Positions 34,846 to 43,633 of a stretch of DNA of 64,000 bases are shown here, piece after piece (positions within the stretch are counted from its first letter, which is position 1; each line of letters opens with the position of its first letter). The DNA is taken from positions 1 to 64,000 of the forward strand of contig NZ_CP173660.1 in the NCBI RefSeq assembly GCF_045038405.1, read 5' to 3'. The stretch is from Sellimonas caecigallum (GTDB lineage Bacteria; Bacillota; Clostridia; Lachnospirales; Lachnospiraceae). The notes under the pieces were generated by a model, which was not told the DNA's origin, searched no databases, and saw only the letters and a list, made by a program, of their open reading frames with translations. The translations under genes and the position numbers were made by a program.

Positions 34846-36638
34846 ATCTCTCGGAATCTTAATCCCTTGATTTATAAGGGGGTTGGATTCCTTTTTTATT
34901 AAAATCCCCCACTTTTTTTGCCAAAAACACTTGACAAATCGCCCAAAATTTGCGGCGAAGCCGATTGAATATATTTTATTTCTTTCGACTGGAGGCGATT
35001 TTTTTGTTACCTGTTAATCCTGGCGGGCATGCCGCCTATCAAAACTTTGTTGTTACAAATCTTCGTAAATATTATCCGGATCCAGATGCCTTTTCACGGG
35101 CTACCTGGGATATCATCGAACGTTTCTGGAATCTTGATCTTTCTTATACGGATGAACTTCTACGTTCGAAATACTCTGTCTTTGGCCCTAAGCCTAGAAC
35201 CCCTTCTTGTATGCAGCGCTCTTATCTGCTGTCTATTGATTTCAAGGTCCATTCCCTGACAGACTGGGCTGCTCAGTTGAAGATCAATCCCCTTTATGCA
35301 ATCCTCAGCGGTTTTGAATTCGGCGATACTCCCGGCGTCGGTACCTTTTATGATTTCCTCAGCCGACTTTGGGATTCTGAAGATTCCAATCTGTCTTCCC
35401 ATTTACGTCCTGCAAAAGACAAAAGGATTAAAAAGCCTGCTCATAAAGGTACGAAAGCCGAACCTGTCGAAAAGGTTTCCGTTGATCAGTTACTGGAGCA
35501 GTTGGAAACAACCTCTTTTGTATTAGATGACCAGCCCTATTCTTCCCTGTTTAAGATCTATCATCGGGAATTCCTGAGTCAGTCCATAGCTAAAGGTCTG
35601 ATTGATCCTTCCGCTCTTTCCCTCGCCGGTGACGGAACTCCTGTTGTCACTTCCGCAAGGGAGCGCAAGCATCCTGCCTGCAACTGTTCGGAAAAAGGAA
35701 TCACGGATTGTTCCTGTGACCGTTTCTTTTCCCAGCCTGACTGCGATATTGGATGGGATTCTTCCAGAGACCGCTTTTATTTCGGTTACGACTTATATAT
35801 GCTTGTCGCTGCCCACTCGGAAAGCGACCTCCCTGTTTTCCCTCTGTTGAATCCTGCCTCAAAACATGATTCCCATGGATTCCTGGAAACCTGGTTCCGG
35901 ATGAGAGCTTTCCTTCCTGAACTTCATATCAACAAATGGATTCTGGATTCCGCTCATGATGCGATGCCTTATTACATTTACTGCCGCAAGAACCACATCC
36001 AGCCCTTTATCGACCTGAATGTAAAGCGAGGCGTCAAAGTAAAATATAAAAATGATCTTACCATCGGTAAAGATGGCGTTCCCGTTTGTAAAGCGGGAAG
36101 AAAAATGCGTCATGACGGTTCGGAGCCTTCCAAGGGGAGGCTGAAATTCCGCTGTCCTCTGGCCAGCCGGAAATACGGCTGTTCCTGCACACATCCCTGC
36201 TCGGATTCCAAGTATGGCAGGACAGTCCATCTGGCTATGAAAGACAACCCAAGACTGATTAACTTCCCGCCCCGTGACACGAAGGAGTGGAAAAAGGAAT
36301 TCAATGCCCGGACTTCGGCAGAACGTTCCAATAAACGTGAGAAAATAGACTTTCAATTAGAAAGCGGCAGACACCGCTCTACTAAGATGTGGTACTGCCG
36401 CCTCTATCACATCATGATGCTGCAACATCTTGATGCATGGGATCTGCCTTTCGAATCTCCATTACGTAAGTTGATTTTGGAAGTAGCATGATCCTTGATT
36501 ATTATATCGCATTTTTCCAGATATAGCGACAGCTATGTCTATTTCAGCATGTCTATTTTTCACTTTTTAGATAATATTTACTTTTCAAAGTTCAACGCCA
36601 GCGGCTGCTGGCTGTGATCACTCAGGATTCCGAGAGAT
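34846..36638 (+). mobile_element. DDE insertion sequence between tetR and the ABC operon
   Basis: A full transposase gene is bracketed by ATCTCTCGGAATC (34846-34858) and its exact complement GATTCCGAGAGAT (36626-36638), probably the terminal inverted repeats. The unit is 1.79 kb. No clear target duplication is visible. It separates the TetR gene from the operon it probably regulates. Confidence 0.7.
35004..36491 (+). CDS. DDE transposase (IS4/IS1182-like)
   Basis: The ~495-residue transposase starts at a TTG near 35004 behind GGAGGCG, although the frame is open from 34950. LSLAGDGTPVVTSARE supplies a probable first Asp, KWILDSAHDAMPYYIYCRKN the second, and the C-terminal RTSAERSNKREKIDFQ has the Glu in a Y/R-type ER-x5-K arrangement. 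A cysteine-rich insert (CNCSEKGITDCSC; CPLASRKYGCSCTHPC) is unusual and may bind zinc. The gene appears intact. Exact family assignment is uncertain. Confidence 0.8.
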   Translation: MLPVNPGGHAAYQNFVVTNLRKYYPDPDAFSRATWDIIERFWNLDLSYTDELLRSKYSVFGPKPRTPSCMQRSYLLSIDFKVHSLTDWAAQLKINPLYAILSGFEFGDTPGVGTFYDFLSRLWDSEDSNLSSHLRPAKDKRIKKPAHKGTKAEPVEKVSVDQLLEQLETTSFVLDDQPYSSLFKIYHREFLSQSIAKGLIDPSALSLAGDGTPVVTSARERKHPACNCSEKGITDCSCDRFFSQPDCDIGWDSSRDRFYFGYDLYMLVAAHSESDLPVFPLLNPASKHDSHGFLETWFRMRAFLPELHINKWILDSAHDAMPYYIYCRKNHIQPFIDLNVKRGVKVKYKNDLTIGKDGVPVCKAGRKMRHDGSEPSKGRLKFRCPLASRKYGCSCTHPCSDSKYGRTVHLAMKDNPRLINFPPRDTKEWKKEFNARTSAERSNKREKIDFQLESGRHRSTKMWYCRLYHIMMLQHLDAWDLPFESPLRKLILEVA

Positions 36639-36732
36639 CATTGTGTTTATGATAAAGAGAACACGTCTATGTTCTTACAATATCCGAATTTAGGTTAGTT
36701 ACGGCTAACTTACAGACAAAAATTATAAGGCA

Positions 36733-37356
36733 TTACTGCCCCATAATTTTCATCCATCCCGCCGTATAAAAGGCGCGCATTTCTCTGACGTAGTTTTCGG
36801 CATCTTTGAGCGGCATTTCGTGGATGATCAATTCAAAAAAAGTATGAAACATTCCGGTAATTAGAATATGCTCCAGCGAAGGATCGATATGAGGAGAGGG
36901 CCTTCCAAGCTTCCTTAAAACCTCCTGATAGGCATGAGTCCCTTCCACTTCAATCTCCACCATTTCATCAATTAACCCGGCAAATTTTGTTCCTTCCGAA
37001 CAGACAAGGATCAGTTTACATTCCTCTAAATGCTCATACGCATAATGGAGAATATCCTCCATACAAAGCCCCGAAATTTCACTCATGACTTCCGGCTGCC
37101 TGGCAGCCGGGAGTTCTGCAAACTCCTGCTGTGCCTTTATAAAACGGTTGCGAATATATTCATAATGCTCACCAACGATGGCTTCAAAAAGTTCTTCTTT
37201 ACTTTTGTAATATCCGTAAAAGGCTCCGGTAGTCATTCCCACGGATTTCACAATATTCCGCAGAGAAGCGTCTTTATATCCTTTTTCTAAAAATTCCGCT
37301 TTCGCTGCCCGGTGGATATTTTCTAAAGTCGTTCCATTTCCGTTTATTTTGCACAC
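36733..37356 (-). CDS. TetR-family transcriptional regulator
   Basis: The 207-residue repressor has an N-terminal helix-turn-helix (DASLRNIVKSVGMTTGAFYG then YYKSKEELFEA) and a helical ligand-binding domain. It ends 95 bases before the right repeat of the DDE element; before that insertion the ABC/methyltransferase operon would have followed directly. It probably controls itself and the operon through the palindrome just upstream. The operator overlaps its own start of transcription. Confidence 0.9.
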   Translation of the reverse strand: MCKINGNGTTLENIHRAAKAEFLEKGYKDASLRNIVKSVGMTTGAFYGYYKSKEELFEAIVGEHYEYIRNRFIKAQQEFAELPAARQPEVMSEISGLCMEDILHYAYEHLEECKLILVCSEGTKFAGLIDEMVEIEVEGTHAYQEVLRKLGRPSPHIDPSLEHILITGMFHTFFELIIHEMPLKDAENYVREMRAFYTAGWMKIMGQ

Positions 37357-37362
37357 CTCCTA

Positions 37363-37390
37363 TATAACAGCGCTATATAACACTGTTATA
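37363..37390. promoter_or_regulatory. probable TetR operator
   Basis: TATAACAG (37363-37370) and CTGTTATA (37383-37390) form an inverted repeat with 12-base centre, immediately before the TetR gene and just past its -10 box. Position and symmetry fit autorepression. Confidence 0.7.
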
Positions 37391-37419
37391 ATTTTAATCT
37401 CTGAAAAAGGTTTTGTCAA
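37391..37419 (-). promoter_or_regulatory. sigma-A promoter of the TetR gene
   Basis: On the minus strand TTGACA (37414-37419) and TAAAAT (37391-37396) are exactly 17 bases apart. The operator palindrome starts directly after the -10. Confidence 0.8.
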
Positions 37420-37567
37420 TAGCAACAAGAAATAGTTGCATAAAAACTGTAATCCAAACATCATTCTGCACTTTATTACTGATAAAATTTTTAAATACTG
37501 GTTTTGATAACAGCTTTATTTTTTCTAAATAAATAGGGTAGAGGGAGAGTAAAATCTCGCCCCTCCC

Positions 37568-37604
37568 GTTGAACCGTACGTACGGGTCTCGTATACGGCT
37601 CTAC
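37568..37604 (-). ncRNA. group II intron domain V (and start of VI)
   Basis: The minus strand reads AGCCGTATACGAG, then CGTACGTACGGTT: the AGC-triad helix, bulge and closing strand of the catalytic domain V hairpin. A second hairpin (GGGAG...CTCCC, domain VI with the branch point) follows to 37533. Confidence 0.75.
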
Positions 37605-37607
37605 AAC

Positions 37608-38912
37608 TTATATTCCAACTTTTACTAAGTAATAGGATAAAGGATTGAGCAGTCCAGCTCCGTCTTTTATCCTGTTTTCAAGTAAATCTTTACTGATTAT
37701 GAAATTCACTACGTTCATTCCACTTCTTCTGTACCACCCTAGCCTTGAATTTGCCACTTTATAGATTTCTTCACGGCTAAAACCATTATGATTCTTCCAG
37801 TTTAAGTAACTCAGATTCCTGTAGACGGTTTTCGGCTTCTTCCACTGCTTCATGACGATTACTCTTATCTTGTGCCGCAGCCATTCCCCAAACTTCTCCA
37901 TATACTCTTTCATCAGCCCAATCCGAAAGTAATTAATCCATCCTCTTACCATTTCATTAACGCGTTTGATTGTAGCCGCCAGAGGTCTTGCGACTGCTCT
38001 GCCTCTTTTCAGATATTCACTCAGTTTCTTTTTGAGTTTCTTTTTCTTTTCCGTAGTGGGTTTTACTTTCCATTCTCCACCATTCTTCAGAAATGTGAAT
38101 CCCAGATATTTACTCCGTGTCGGTCTGACAACTTTCGTTTTGGTTGCATTTACTTTCAGGAATAGTTTCCTTTCCAACCAGTTACTTATGGATTTCATTA
38201 CCCGGTTGGCTGCCATTTCACTTTTTGTAAATATCAGCACATCGTCTGCATACCTCGTAAACCGGAGCCCTCTGTATTCCAGTTCTTTGTCCAACTTATC
38301 AAGATACACATTTGAACATACGACGGAAAGCGAACCCCCTTGTGGCACGCCCGTGATTGTCGCTTTCTCCAACCCGTTTTCCATTACTCCTGCTTTCAGA
38401 TATTTCCGAATCAGATTTAATGTGGTACTGTCATTTACCTGTTCCCTTAGTATCTGAATTAGTTTGTCATGATTTACCTTATCGAAAAACTGTTCTATAT
38501 CTATATCTACTACCCATTCATACCCTTCATTCAAGTATTCCAGTGCCTGTCTGATGGCATCATGGCAACTTCTTCCCGGTCTGAACCCGTAGCTGTAGTC
38601 ACTGAATATTTTCTCGTAAATATCAGATATAGGCTGTGATATTGCCTGCTGGATTGTTCGGTCTAGCGCCGTCGGTATCCCTAACGGTCTTTTCTTTCCG
38701 TTGTCTTTTGGAATGAATACTCTTCGGACTGGCTTCGGTATATAGGTTCTGTTTCTGAGAGACGTTATGATTTTCTCCCGGTTCTCCCTTATATAGTTCC
38801 CCAACTCCTCTACCGTAACTCCGTCAACGCCACCCGTGCCTTTATTGGCAACTACCTTTTTATAGGCTCTGTTCAGGTTTTCTTTTGTTAAAATCACTTC
38901 TATTAATTCCAT
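37608..38912 (-). CDS. ltrA: group II intron reverse transcriptase/maturase
   Basis: The 434-residue protein splices and retrohomes its intron. RT blocks are visible: FIPKDNGKKRPLGIPTALDR, YGFRPGRSCHDAI, GVPQGGSLSVVCSN and the catalytic FTRYADDVLIF. The maturase domain X and basic C-terminus follow (RGWINYFRIG). Length without an endonuclease domain fits class C enzymes. The frame is intact. Confidence 0.94.
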   Translation of the reverse strand: MELIEVILTKENLNRAYKKVVANKGTGGVDGVTVEELGNYIRENREKIITSLRNRTYIPKPVRRVFIPKDNGKKRPLGIPTALDRTIQQAISQPISDIYEKIFSDYSYGFRPGRSCHDAIRQALEYLNEGYEWVVDIDIEQFFDKVNHDKLIQILREQVNDSTTLNLIRKYLKAGVMENGLEKATITGVPQGGSLSVVCSNVYLDKLDKELEYRGLRFTRYADDVLIFTKSEMAANRVMKSISNWLERKLFLKVNATKTKVVRPTRSKYLGFTFLKNGGEWKVKPTTEKKKKLKKKLSEYLKRGRAVARPLAATIKRVNEMVRGWINYFRIGLMKEYMEKFGEWLRHKIRVIVMKQWKKPKTVYRNLSYLNWKNHNGFSREEIYKVANSRLGWYRRSGMNVVNFIISKDLLENRIKDGAGLLNPLSYYLVKVGI

Positions 38913-39431
38913 CGTTGTTACTCCTCTGACCTATCTCAAGATTCATACATATCGCCCCTCTAGGTATAGACAGTATTCCTCGGTTACGTTCCTACTTTTC
39001 CTGTCCACCCGATTTCCGGCTCATGTATTATTTTAAACATAGCGATTCGTACTATAAATCGTTTCCGTCCTTCGGCTATATTCCCACTGGGGCTTCGCCT
39101 ACTATGACATCATCTGACTCCCTCTCCAAACCTTTTTCGACCATACCTCCCGGTATGTGAGTAGGGTCTCCCGAGGTAAGACACTAATCTTTCGTTCCAC
39201 AACCTCTTGATTTACAACTTCGGTTTACGTTTACCATTCGGGCTTCGGTTTGATATGCAACCTTACCCACCTAATCGCCTGATCAAGTTTCTGTTCGTAG
39301 GCTCAAGAACTTTGCTACACCACTTCCTTCACCCATGCCATTACTGGCACCGGTTTGTGGTTCGCTACACTTGGCGGTAAATACCCGTGACTGGACTTGC
39401 ACCAGTAAGATTAGTGCCATGCTCGGCACAC
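38913..39431 (-). ncRNA. group II intron domains I-III
   Basis: About 520 bases upstream of the maturase hold no gene and form the 5' ribozyme domains, starting GTGTGCC. Small frames on either strand here are shadows. Exon-binding sequences were not assigned. Confidence 0.65.
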
Positions 39432-39436
39432 ATAAT

Positions 39437-39469
39437 AAGCAGGGCGGAGTTTGTTCTCACACCCTGCTT
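39437..39469 (-). terminator. terminator behind the sigma-like gene and intron target
   Basis: AAGCAGGG (39437-39444) and CCCTGCTT (39462-39469) form an 8-bp stem; on the minus strand it is followed by ATTAT, then the intron. It ends the sigma-like gene and explains the intron's position. Confidence 0.75.
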
Positions 39470-39484
39470 TGTGATTATCATGAA

Positions 39485-39913
39485 TTAATCAAAGATCTTC
39501 TTCACTTTTTCTTTCAGCCTGTCCATACGCCTCTAAACCGCCTTTTCGGTAATCTTCAGATACCTGGCTATTTCATGCGTGCTGTACCCCTGGATCTTCA
39601 TCAGAACGATCTGAAGGGTAAGCCTGTCCACTGTAATCAGTACATGATACAATTCCTGATTTTCAATATGATCCAGGAAATCCTGTACTGTTTTCGGTTC
39701 TGGCTGATCGGTGGATGCTGCTACGGTATCCAGATATGTACCTGTTTCCTGCACACGCTCATAATATCGTCTGTCTGAATTAAATGCCTGACGGTCATAG
39801 AGACGGATTTCTTCGATCATATCTTCGGAAACACCGCTGTCTCTTAAAATCTTTTCTTCTTTCTCTTTCCAGAGCTTCCATTTGCGCTCTGCTTTTCCAT
39901 GGTTATACGCCAT
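39485..39913 (-). pseudogene. sigma-70-like factor with an in-frame TAG
   Basis: From ATG 39913 (GGAGGTAAGGAAG upstream) the product begins MAYNHGKAERKWKLWKEKEE and matches the intact homologue at 50882-51307. After KITEKAV a TAG stop (39533-39535) occurs, and the same frame then continues RRMDRLKEKVKKIFD to TAA at 39485. The homologue reads GAIYARLDHLRKKL here, so TAG replaces a tyrosine codon in the region 4 helix-turn-helix. Without read-through the DNA-recognition helix is lost. A terminator and group II intron follow. Confidence 0.8.
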
Positions 39914-39954
39914 CTTCCTTACCTCCAATCTGATTTGTTTGAACATTCAGATTG

Positions 39955-40330
39955 GAAAGGGCGGAGAACGGCAGCCGATACCGGAAGAAGGCTTATCCCT
40001 TTTCCCGACAAATATCGACAAACAAAAAACCGCAAAGGCTGTTAAACCTTTGCGGCATTGAGAAAAATAAGAACTATGTTGTAGAGCTAAAACTTCTACA
40101 TTAGGGGCGTGAGAGTGCCACCAGCAGCAGAAGATTTTTTGAGAGGCTATCTTCATTCCTGTATGAAATTATGTAGGTAGTTGCTGCTTTTGATAAGCAG
40201 CGGGGCGGTTGAAGCAGACCAGCACATAAAAAATCCCTCCAAACCCAAAACGGGTTCAGAGGGAAGATGCGTAATAAGGCATGATGAATCCGCCCACCGA
40301 AACACCGTTTTTTTTATTCGGTGGGCTTGT
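39955..40330 (-). ncRNA. conserved structured noncoding module, copy A
   Basis: Three stems: CCGCAAAGG/CCTTTGCGG (40030-40055), CCCTC-x-AAACCC paired with GGGTT-xx-GAGGG (about 40233-40262), and CCCACCGAA/TTCGGTGGG (about 40290-40326). The same three occur in order at 51.95-52.34 kb ahead of another sigma-like gene. Between the copies stem 2 changes AACCC/GGGTT to AATTT/AAATT, keeping pairing. No gene is present. The third stem overlaps the stop of the MntR-like gene and may also be its terminator. Confidence 0.6.
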
Positions 40331-40733
40331 CCTTTATCTCTTTTGACAGGGCAGAAATCTCGTTTTCCTGCTTTCTAAAGGCGGCTTCTTTCAACCGTTC
40401 AAAACTTTCATTACTGATCACATGTTCTATCCGGCAAGCATCTACTTCTGCAGTTTCAGGATCAACATCTGCTGCGATAAGTTGTTCCGTAAAGAAGCAA
40501 TGGCGCTCATAGATTTTTTCGGCAACCTCGCGGCCTACATCGGTCAAATGGAGAAAGTGATCTTCATCCATTGTGAGAAAGCCGCCGTCTTTCAGGGTGT
40601 TGACCGCCACACAAACACTCGGTTTTGACACTCCCATGTGCCGGGCAACATCTACGGAGCGCACCATACCCATCTTCTTATGGAGAACAAGGATGGTTTC
40701 CAGATAATCCTCCCCGGACGCATGAAGTTTCAT
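40314..40733 (-). CDS. DtxR/MntR-family metal-dependent repressor
   Basis: The 139-residue regulator starts KLHASGEDYLETILVLHKKM, followed by a winged helix (VDVARHMGVSKPSVCVAVNT). The metal-binding dimerization half has GREVAEKIYERHCFFTEQLI and DACRIEHVISNESFERL, with the acidic, His and Cys residues expected of MntR/DtxR sites. It probably senses Mn or Fe. It starts 11 bases after the truncated ABC gene, so that transporter was likely its target. The C-terminal SH3 domain of DtxR is absent, as in MntR. Confidence 0.9.
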   Translation of the reverse strand: MKLHASGEDYLETILVLHKKMGMVRSVDVARHMGVSKPSVCVAVNTLKDGGFLTMDEDHFLHLTDVGREVAEKIYERHCFFTEQLIAADVDPETAEVDACRIEHVISNESFERLKEAAFRKQENEISALSKEIKDKPTE

Positions 40734-40744
40734 CGCTACCTCCT

Positions 40745-41790
40745 TTACTGAGCCAGTTTCCAGCCGATGGCCTCCTGTCTGGCCGTCACAAAGTCGGCAT
40801 ACAAGCCCTTCTGCTGGATCAGCTCCGCATGAGTACCGCTCTGGACAATGTGAGCATTGTTTAACACGAGGATTTGGTCAGCGCTGCGAACGGTTTTCAG
40901 GCGATGGGCAATCATAATAATGGTCTTATCATGAGTCAGTGCCTCGATAGCTCGCTGCAATTCGTCCTCATTCTCCGGGTCAACGCTGCTAGTTGCCTCG
41001 TCCAAAATAATGATAGGCGCATTTTTCAGCATGGCGCGGGCGATGGAGATGCGCTGCTTTTCACCACCAGACAAAGTGCCGCCGCCCTCGCCGATCACAG
41101 TATCATAACCCTCCGGCAGAGCAGAAATAAAGTCATGGCAGCAAGCCTTTTTCGCTGCTTCAACCACCTGCTCATGGGTGGCGTCCGGGCAGCCAAACTT
41201 GATATTATTTTCAATCGTATCTGCAAACAGGTACACGCTCTGGAACACCATCGAGATATTCTTCATCAGACTGTCCAGTTTGAAATCCCGTACATCTGTA
41301 CCGCCTATGGTAATCTTTCCGGCGTTCACATCCCAAAAACGGGCAATCAGGTTGCACATCGTTGTCTTACCTGCCCCGGAAGGGCCAATAATAGCCGTAG
41401 TCGTTTTTTCGGGAATGGTAAAGCTGACCTGATCCAGTATCTTGCGGTCTGCATACAAAAAATCCACCTTGTCAAACACGATCTTGCTGGACTTCGGCGT
41501 AATGTCCGTGCCCTTCTCGTCCATCACCGGCGTATCGTCAATGGAATTTGCCGTATCCATTGAGGCCGCCAGCATTTGGAGCAGAGAAGCCATGTTCCCG
41601 GCATTCTCCAAGTCGTTAAACACCATGAAAGAAGCAATCACCAAAATCAGACCGTAGGCCAACGGCAGGGAGCCGTCCAACCAGAACCAGACCGAGGACA
41701 AAAGCAGCAAGTCGCTGAACACTCGGACAACGGCCTGTTTGACAGCGTCATAGGGGACACTGGCTTTTGTTAATTTCAGATTGTCACTTC
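40745..41790 (-). pseudogene. ABC half-transporter, 5' truncated
   Basis: The ATPase half is complete: IGPSGAGKTTMCNLIARFWD, GGGTLSGGEKQRISIARAML, IIILDEATSSVDPE. Only the last membrane helices precede it. The frame runs upstream of the first start codon (GTG at 41722) through KLTKASVPYDAVKQAVVRV into the end of the pilin gene, where homology stops near 41790. About 250 N-terminal residues are missing, so it cannot be a working transporter. It precedes the MntR-like gene. Confidence 0.8.
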
Positions 41791-43452
41791 CGATGGGCTG
41801 ATCTCACGGATACTCCAGTCATTGCCGCACACATAGTAGTCTGTGGTAAACTGTCCGTTTCCGTCGGTGGTGTAAGTGTCGATCAGCTCCTCGCTCTTAT
41901 AAATGCCATAAACTGCACCGGCAAGGGAAGCATCCCCCTGGGCTGTCCCGGTTTCAGCGTCTGTCTTTGTGACAGTTACATTGAATTTTTTAAGGATGTT
42001 GGTAAAGCTGCGCTCTGTAACCTTGTTCCATTCCACCGGAGCGGTCTGGCTTGCCGGAACCACATAGCGGATGGCGGTATCTATTTCCTCAAGAACATAC
42101 GGGGTATCACCGCTGATCAGAATATTTTCAAATTTTGCCACACCCTCGGCATCGGTTACAGCATACTCATCTACCGGCAAGCCGCTTAACGATGTTCCGT
42201 AGAGGTGGAACGTCACGCCCTCAACCAGACTGTCCTCGGAAGTTTTTACAACCTCAAGGCTTCCTCTTTTCAGCGTATTGTTGAAGTTAACTGTGGTGGC
42301 CTTGCCGCCGATCAGTGTAATAGTCTGGGTTTCCTGCGGCTCATACTTGTCAATGGACTGTTCCGTAATGGTGTAAGTGCCGGGGAACAATCCCTCCACA
42401 GTCAGATTGCCGTTTTCGTCTGTGGTAACAGTTTTGTTGAAGTTCTCGCCCTTGATCGTAAAGGAAATACCTTCAACAACGCCGTCCTCAGAAGTCTTGT
42501 TCAGTGCGATTGTACCGGTAGGTGTCTCCACATTCAGATATGCTTTTACTGCATCTGCATTTTCCACACCGGTCACAACATCCTGCAGGCTGGGATCACC
42601 ATAGGCGATCAGTTTTGCGCTGCTGCTGACCGTTGGCACATTGCTTCTTGTGGCGGTGATTCTTACAGAACCGTCAAAGGCTGTTTCGGATGTGATCGTC
42701 AGCTTGTTGCCGGATTTGGACACACTCACTTTACTGTCGGATGTGGCAAAGGAATAGTCTGCAAGGACACCATTGTTATCCGTCAGTGTCATGGTGTATT
42801 TCCCGTCCTGATAGGAAAGTTCCTTTGTGATGTCATCCGCACCACCCGACGTAAAACTCGGAATGGTATTGTGTTTGGACAGCAGAGAAACGATCTGGTT
42901 ATACACCTCGGCAGCACCGCTGTTTGGATAATTGGAACCAAAGTGCAGGCTATACGCTTTCTGACTTGTCTGCTGGTAAGATCCTGTGGACTCACGGCAT
43001 CCCGTCACAAATTCCCAAACAAGAGTCTGTGTGGCAAGCCATTTCTCATCATCACTTCCCGAAAGATGACTGCGGTTTCCCTGATAGCCATAGAGCAGGG
43101 CAAGTCCTACTGCCTTTTTCTGGCTGAAAGAAAGGGCATTCCATGTCTGGGAAGAATTTTTCTTCAGGGTATTGCCTGTTTTCAGCGGTACACCCGGCTG
43201 AATGCAGAACGCATTATCGCCGTCTACATACATACGGTACTTGTAACTGCCTGTTCCGCCTGCGGTATAACCGTCAAACACTGCACTGGAGTTATAGCGC
43301 ATGGCATTTCCGTTCCTGTCATAAGTGAAGTCAAAGGAAATCGTGCCAATATCTCCCGCAGCAAATGCTGTTGTCGCTGGCAGCACAGAGAAGGTTGTGA
43401 CCGCAGCCATGACAAGGGCCGCAGCCTTTTTGAATAATTTGGGGAATTTCAT
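41776..43452 (-). CDS. thioester-domain/CnaB surface pilin, 3' truncated
   Basis: The 558 residues start with a signal peptide (FKKAAALVMAAVTTFSVLPA). A thioester-type domain follows with Cys in NAFCIQPGVPL and Gln in ATQTLVWEFVTG. After it come at least three CnaB/SpaA-like domains starting near GTIALNKTSEDG, GSLEVVKTSEDS and FNVTVTKTDAETG. The last ends REISPSE and then VTI-stop; the family continues here with more repeats and a sortase-type anchor. It was therefore fused to foreign DNA at about 41790 and would be secreted without an anchor. Such proteins are common cargo of Clostridial conjugative elements. Confidence 0.85.
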   Translation of the reverse strand: MKFPKLFKKAAALVMAAVTTFSVLPATTAFAAGDIGTISFDFTYDRNGNAMRYNSSAVFDGYTAGGTGSYKYRMYVDGDNAFCIQPGVPLKTGNTLKKNSSQTWNALSFSQKKAVGLALLYGYQGNRSHLSGSDDEKWLATQTLVWEFVTGCRESTGSYQQTSQKAYSLHFGSNYPNSGAAEVYNQIVSLLSKHNTIPSFTSGGADDITKELSYQDGKYTMTLTDNNGVLADYSFATSDSKVSVSKSGNKLTITSETAFDGSVRITATRSNVPTVSSSAKLIAYGDPSLQDVVTGVENADAVKAYLNVETPTGTIALNKTSEDGVVEGISFTIKGENFNKTVTTDENGNLTVEGLFPGTYTITEQSIDKYEPQETQTITLIGGKATTVNFNNTLKRGSLEVVKTSEDSLVEGVTFHLYGTSLSGLPVDEYAVTDAEGVAKFENILISGDTPYVLEEIDTAIRYVVPASQTAPVEWNKVTERSFTNILKKFNVTVTKTDAETGTAQGDASLAGAVYGIYKSEELIDTYTTDGNGQFTTDYYVCGNDWSIREISPSEVTI

Positions 43453-43633
43453 ACATTACCTCCTACTTTTTGTTTGTGAGTTTCTTTACTAACCGAAAAA
43501 AGCAGTCTATAACGACTGCCAATTTTTTTCTTTCGGATAGTTTTGGTAGTAATTAGGGGGTGAGGTGTGGAGAGGGGGAAAGCGAAAATTTGGCTATCCA
43601 CACCAACAGGCAGACCTCGCCCTCGATGTGTGG

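Larger units (their letters stand above)
37533..39431 (-). mobile_element. group II intron, probably class C
   Basis: On the minus strand the 5' end begins GTGTGCCGAGCATGGC at 39431, resembling the GUGUGCC start of IIC introns. The 3' end is CTACCCTAT at about 37533, behind domains V and VI. The encoded reverse transcriptase lies in domain IV. The 5' exon ends in a terminator hairpin, the preferred target of class C introns. The intron is about 1.9 kb. Confidence 0.8.

Noticed and set aside
39335..39778. 147-codon plus-strand frame across the intron 5' end
   Set aside because: It spans intron domain I and the antisense of the sigma-like gene, both better supported.
42205..43437. 410-codon plus-strand frame opposite the pilin gene
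   Set aside because: Shadow of a real secreted CnaB protein: cysteine-rich translation, no ribosome site, no domain.
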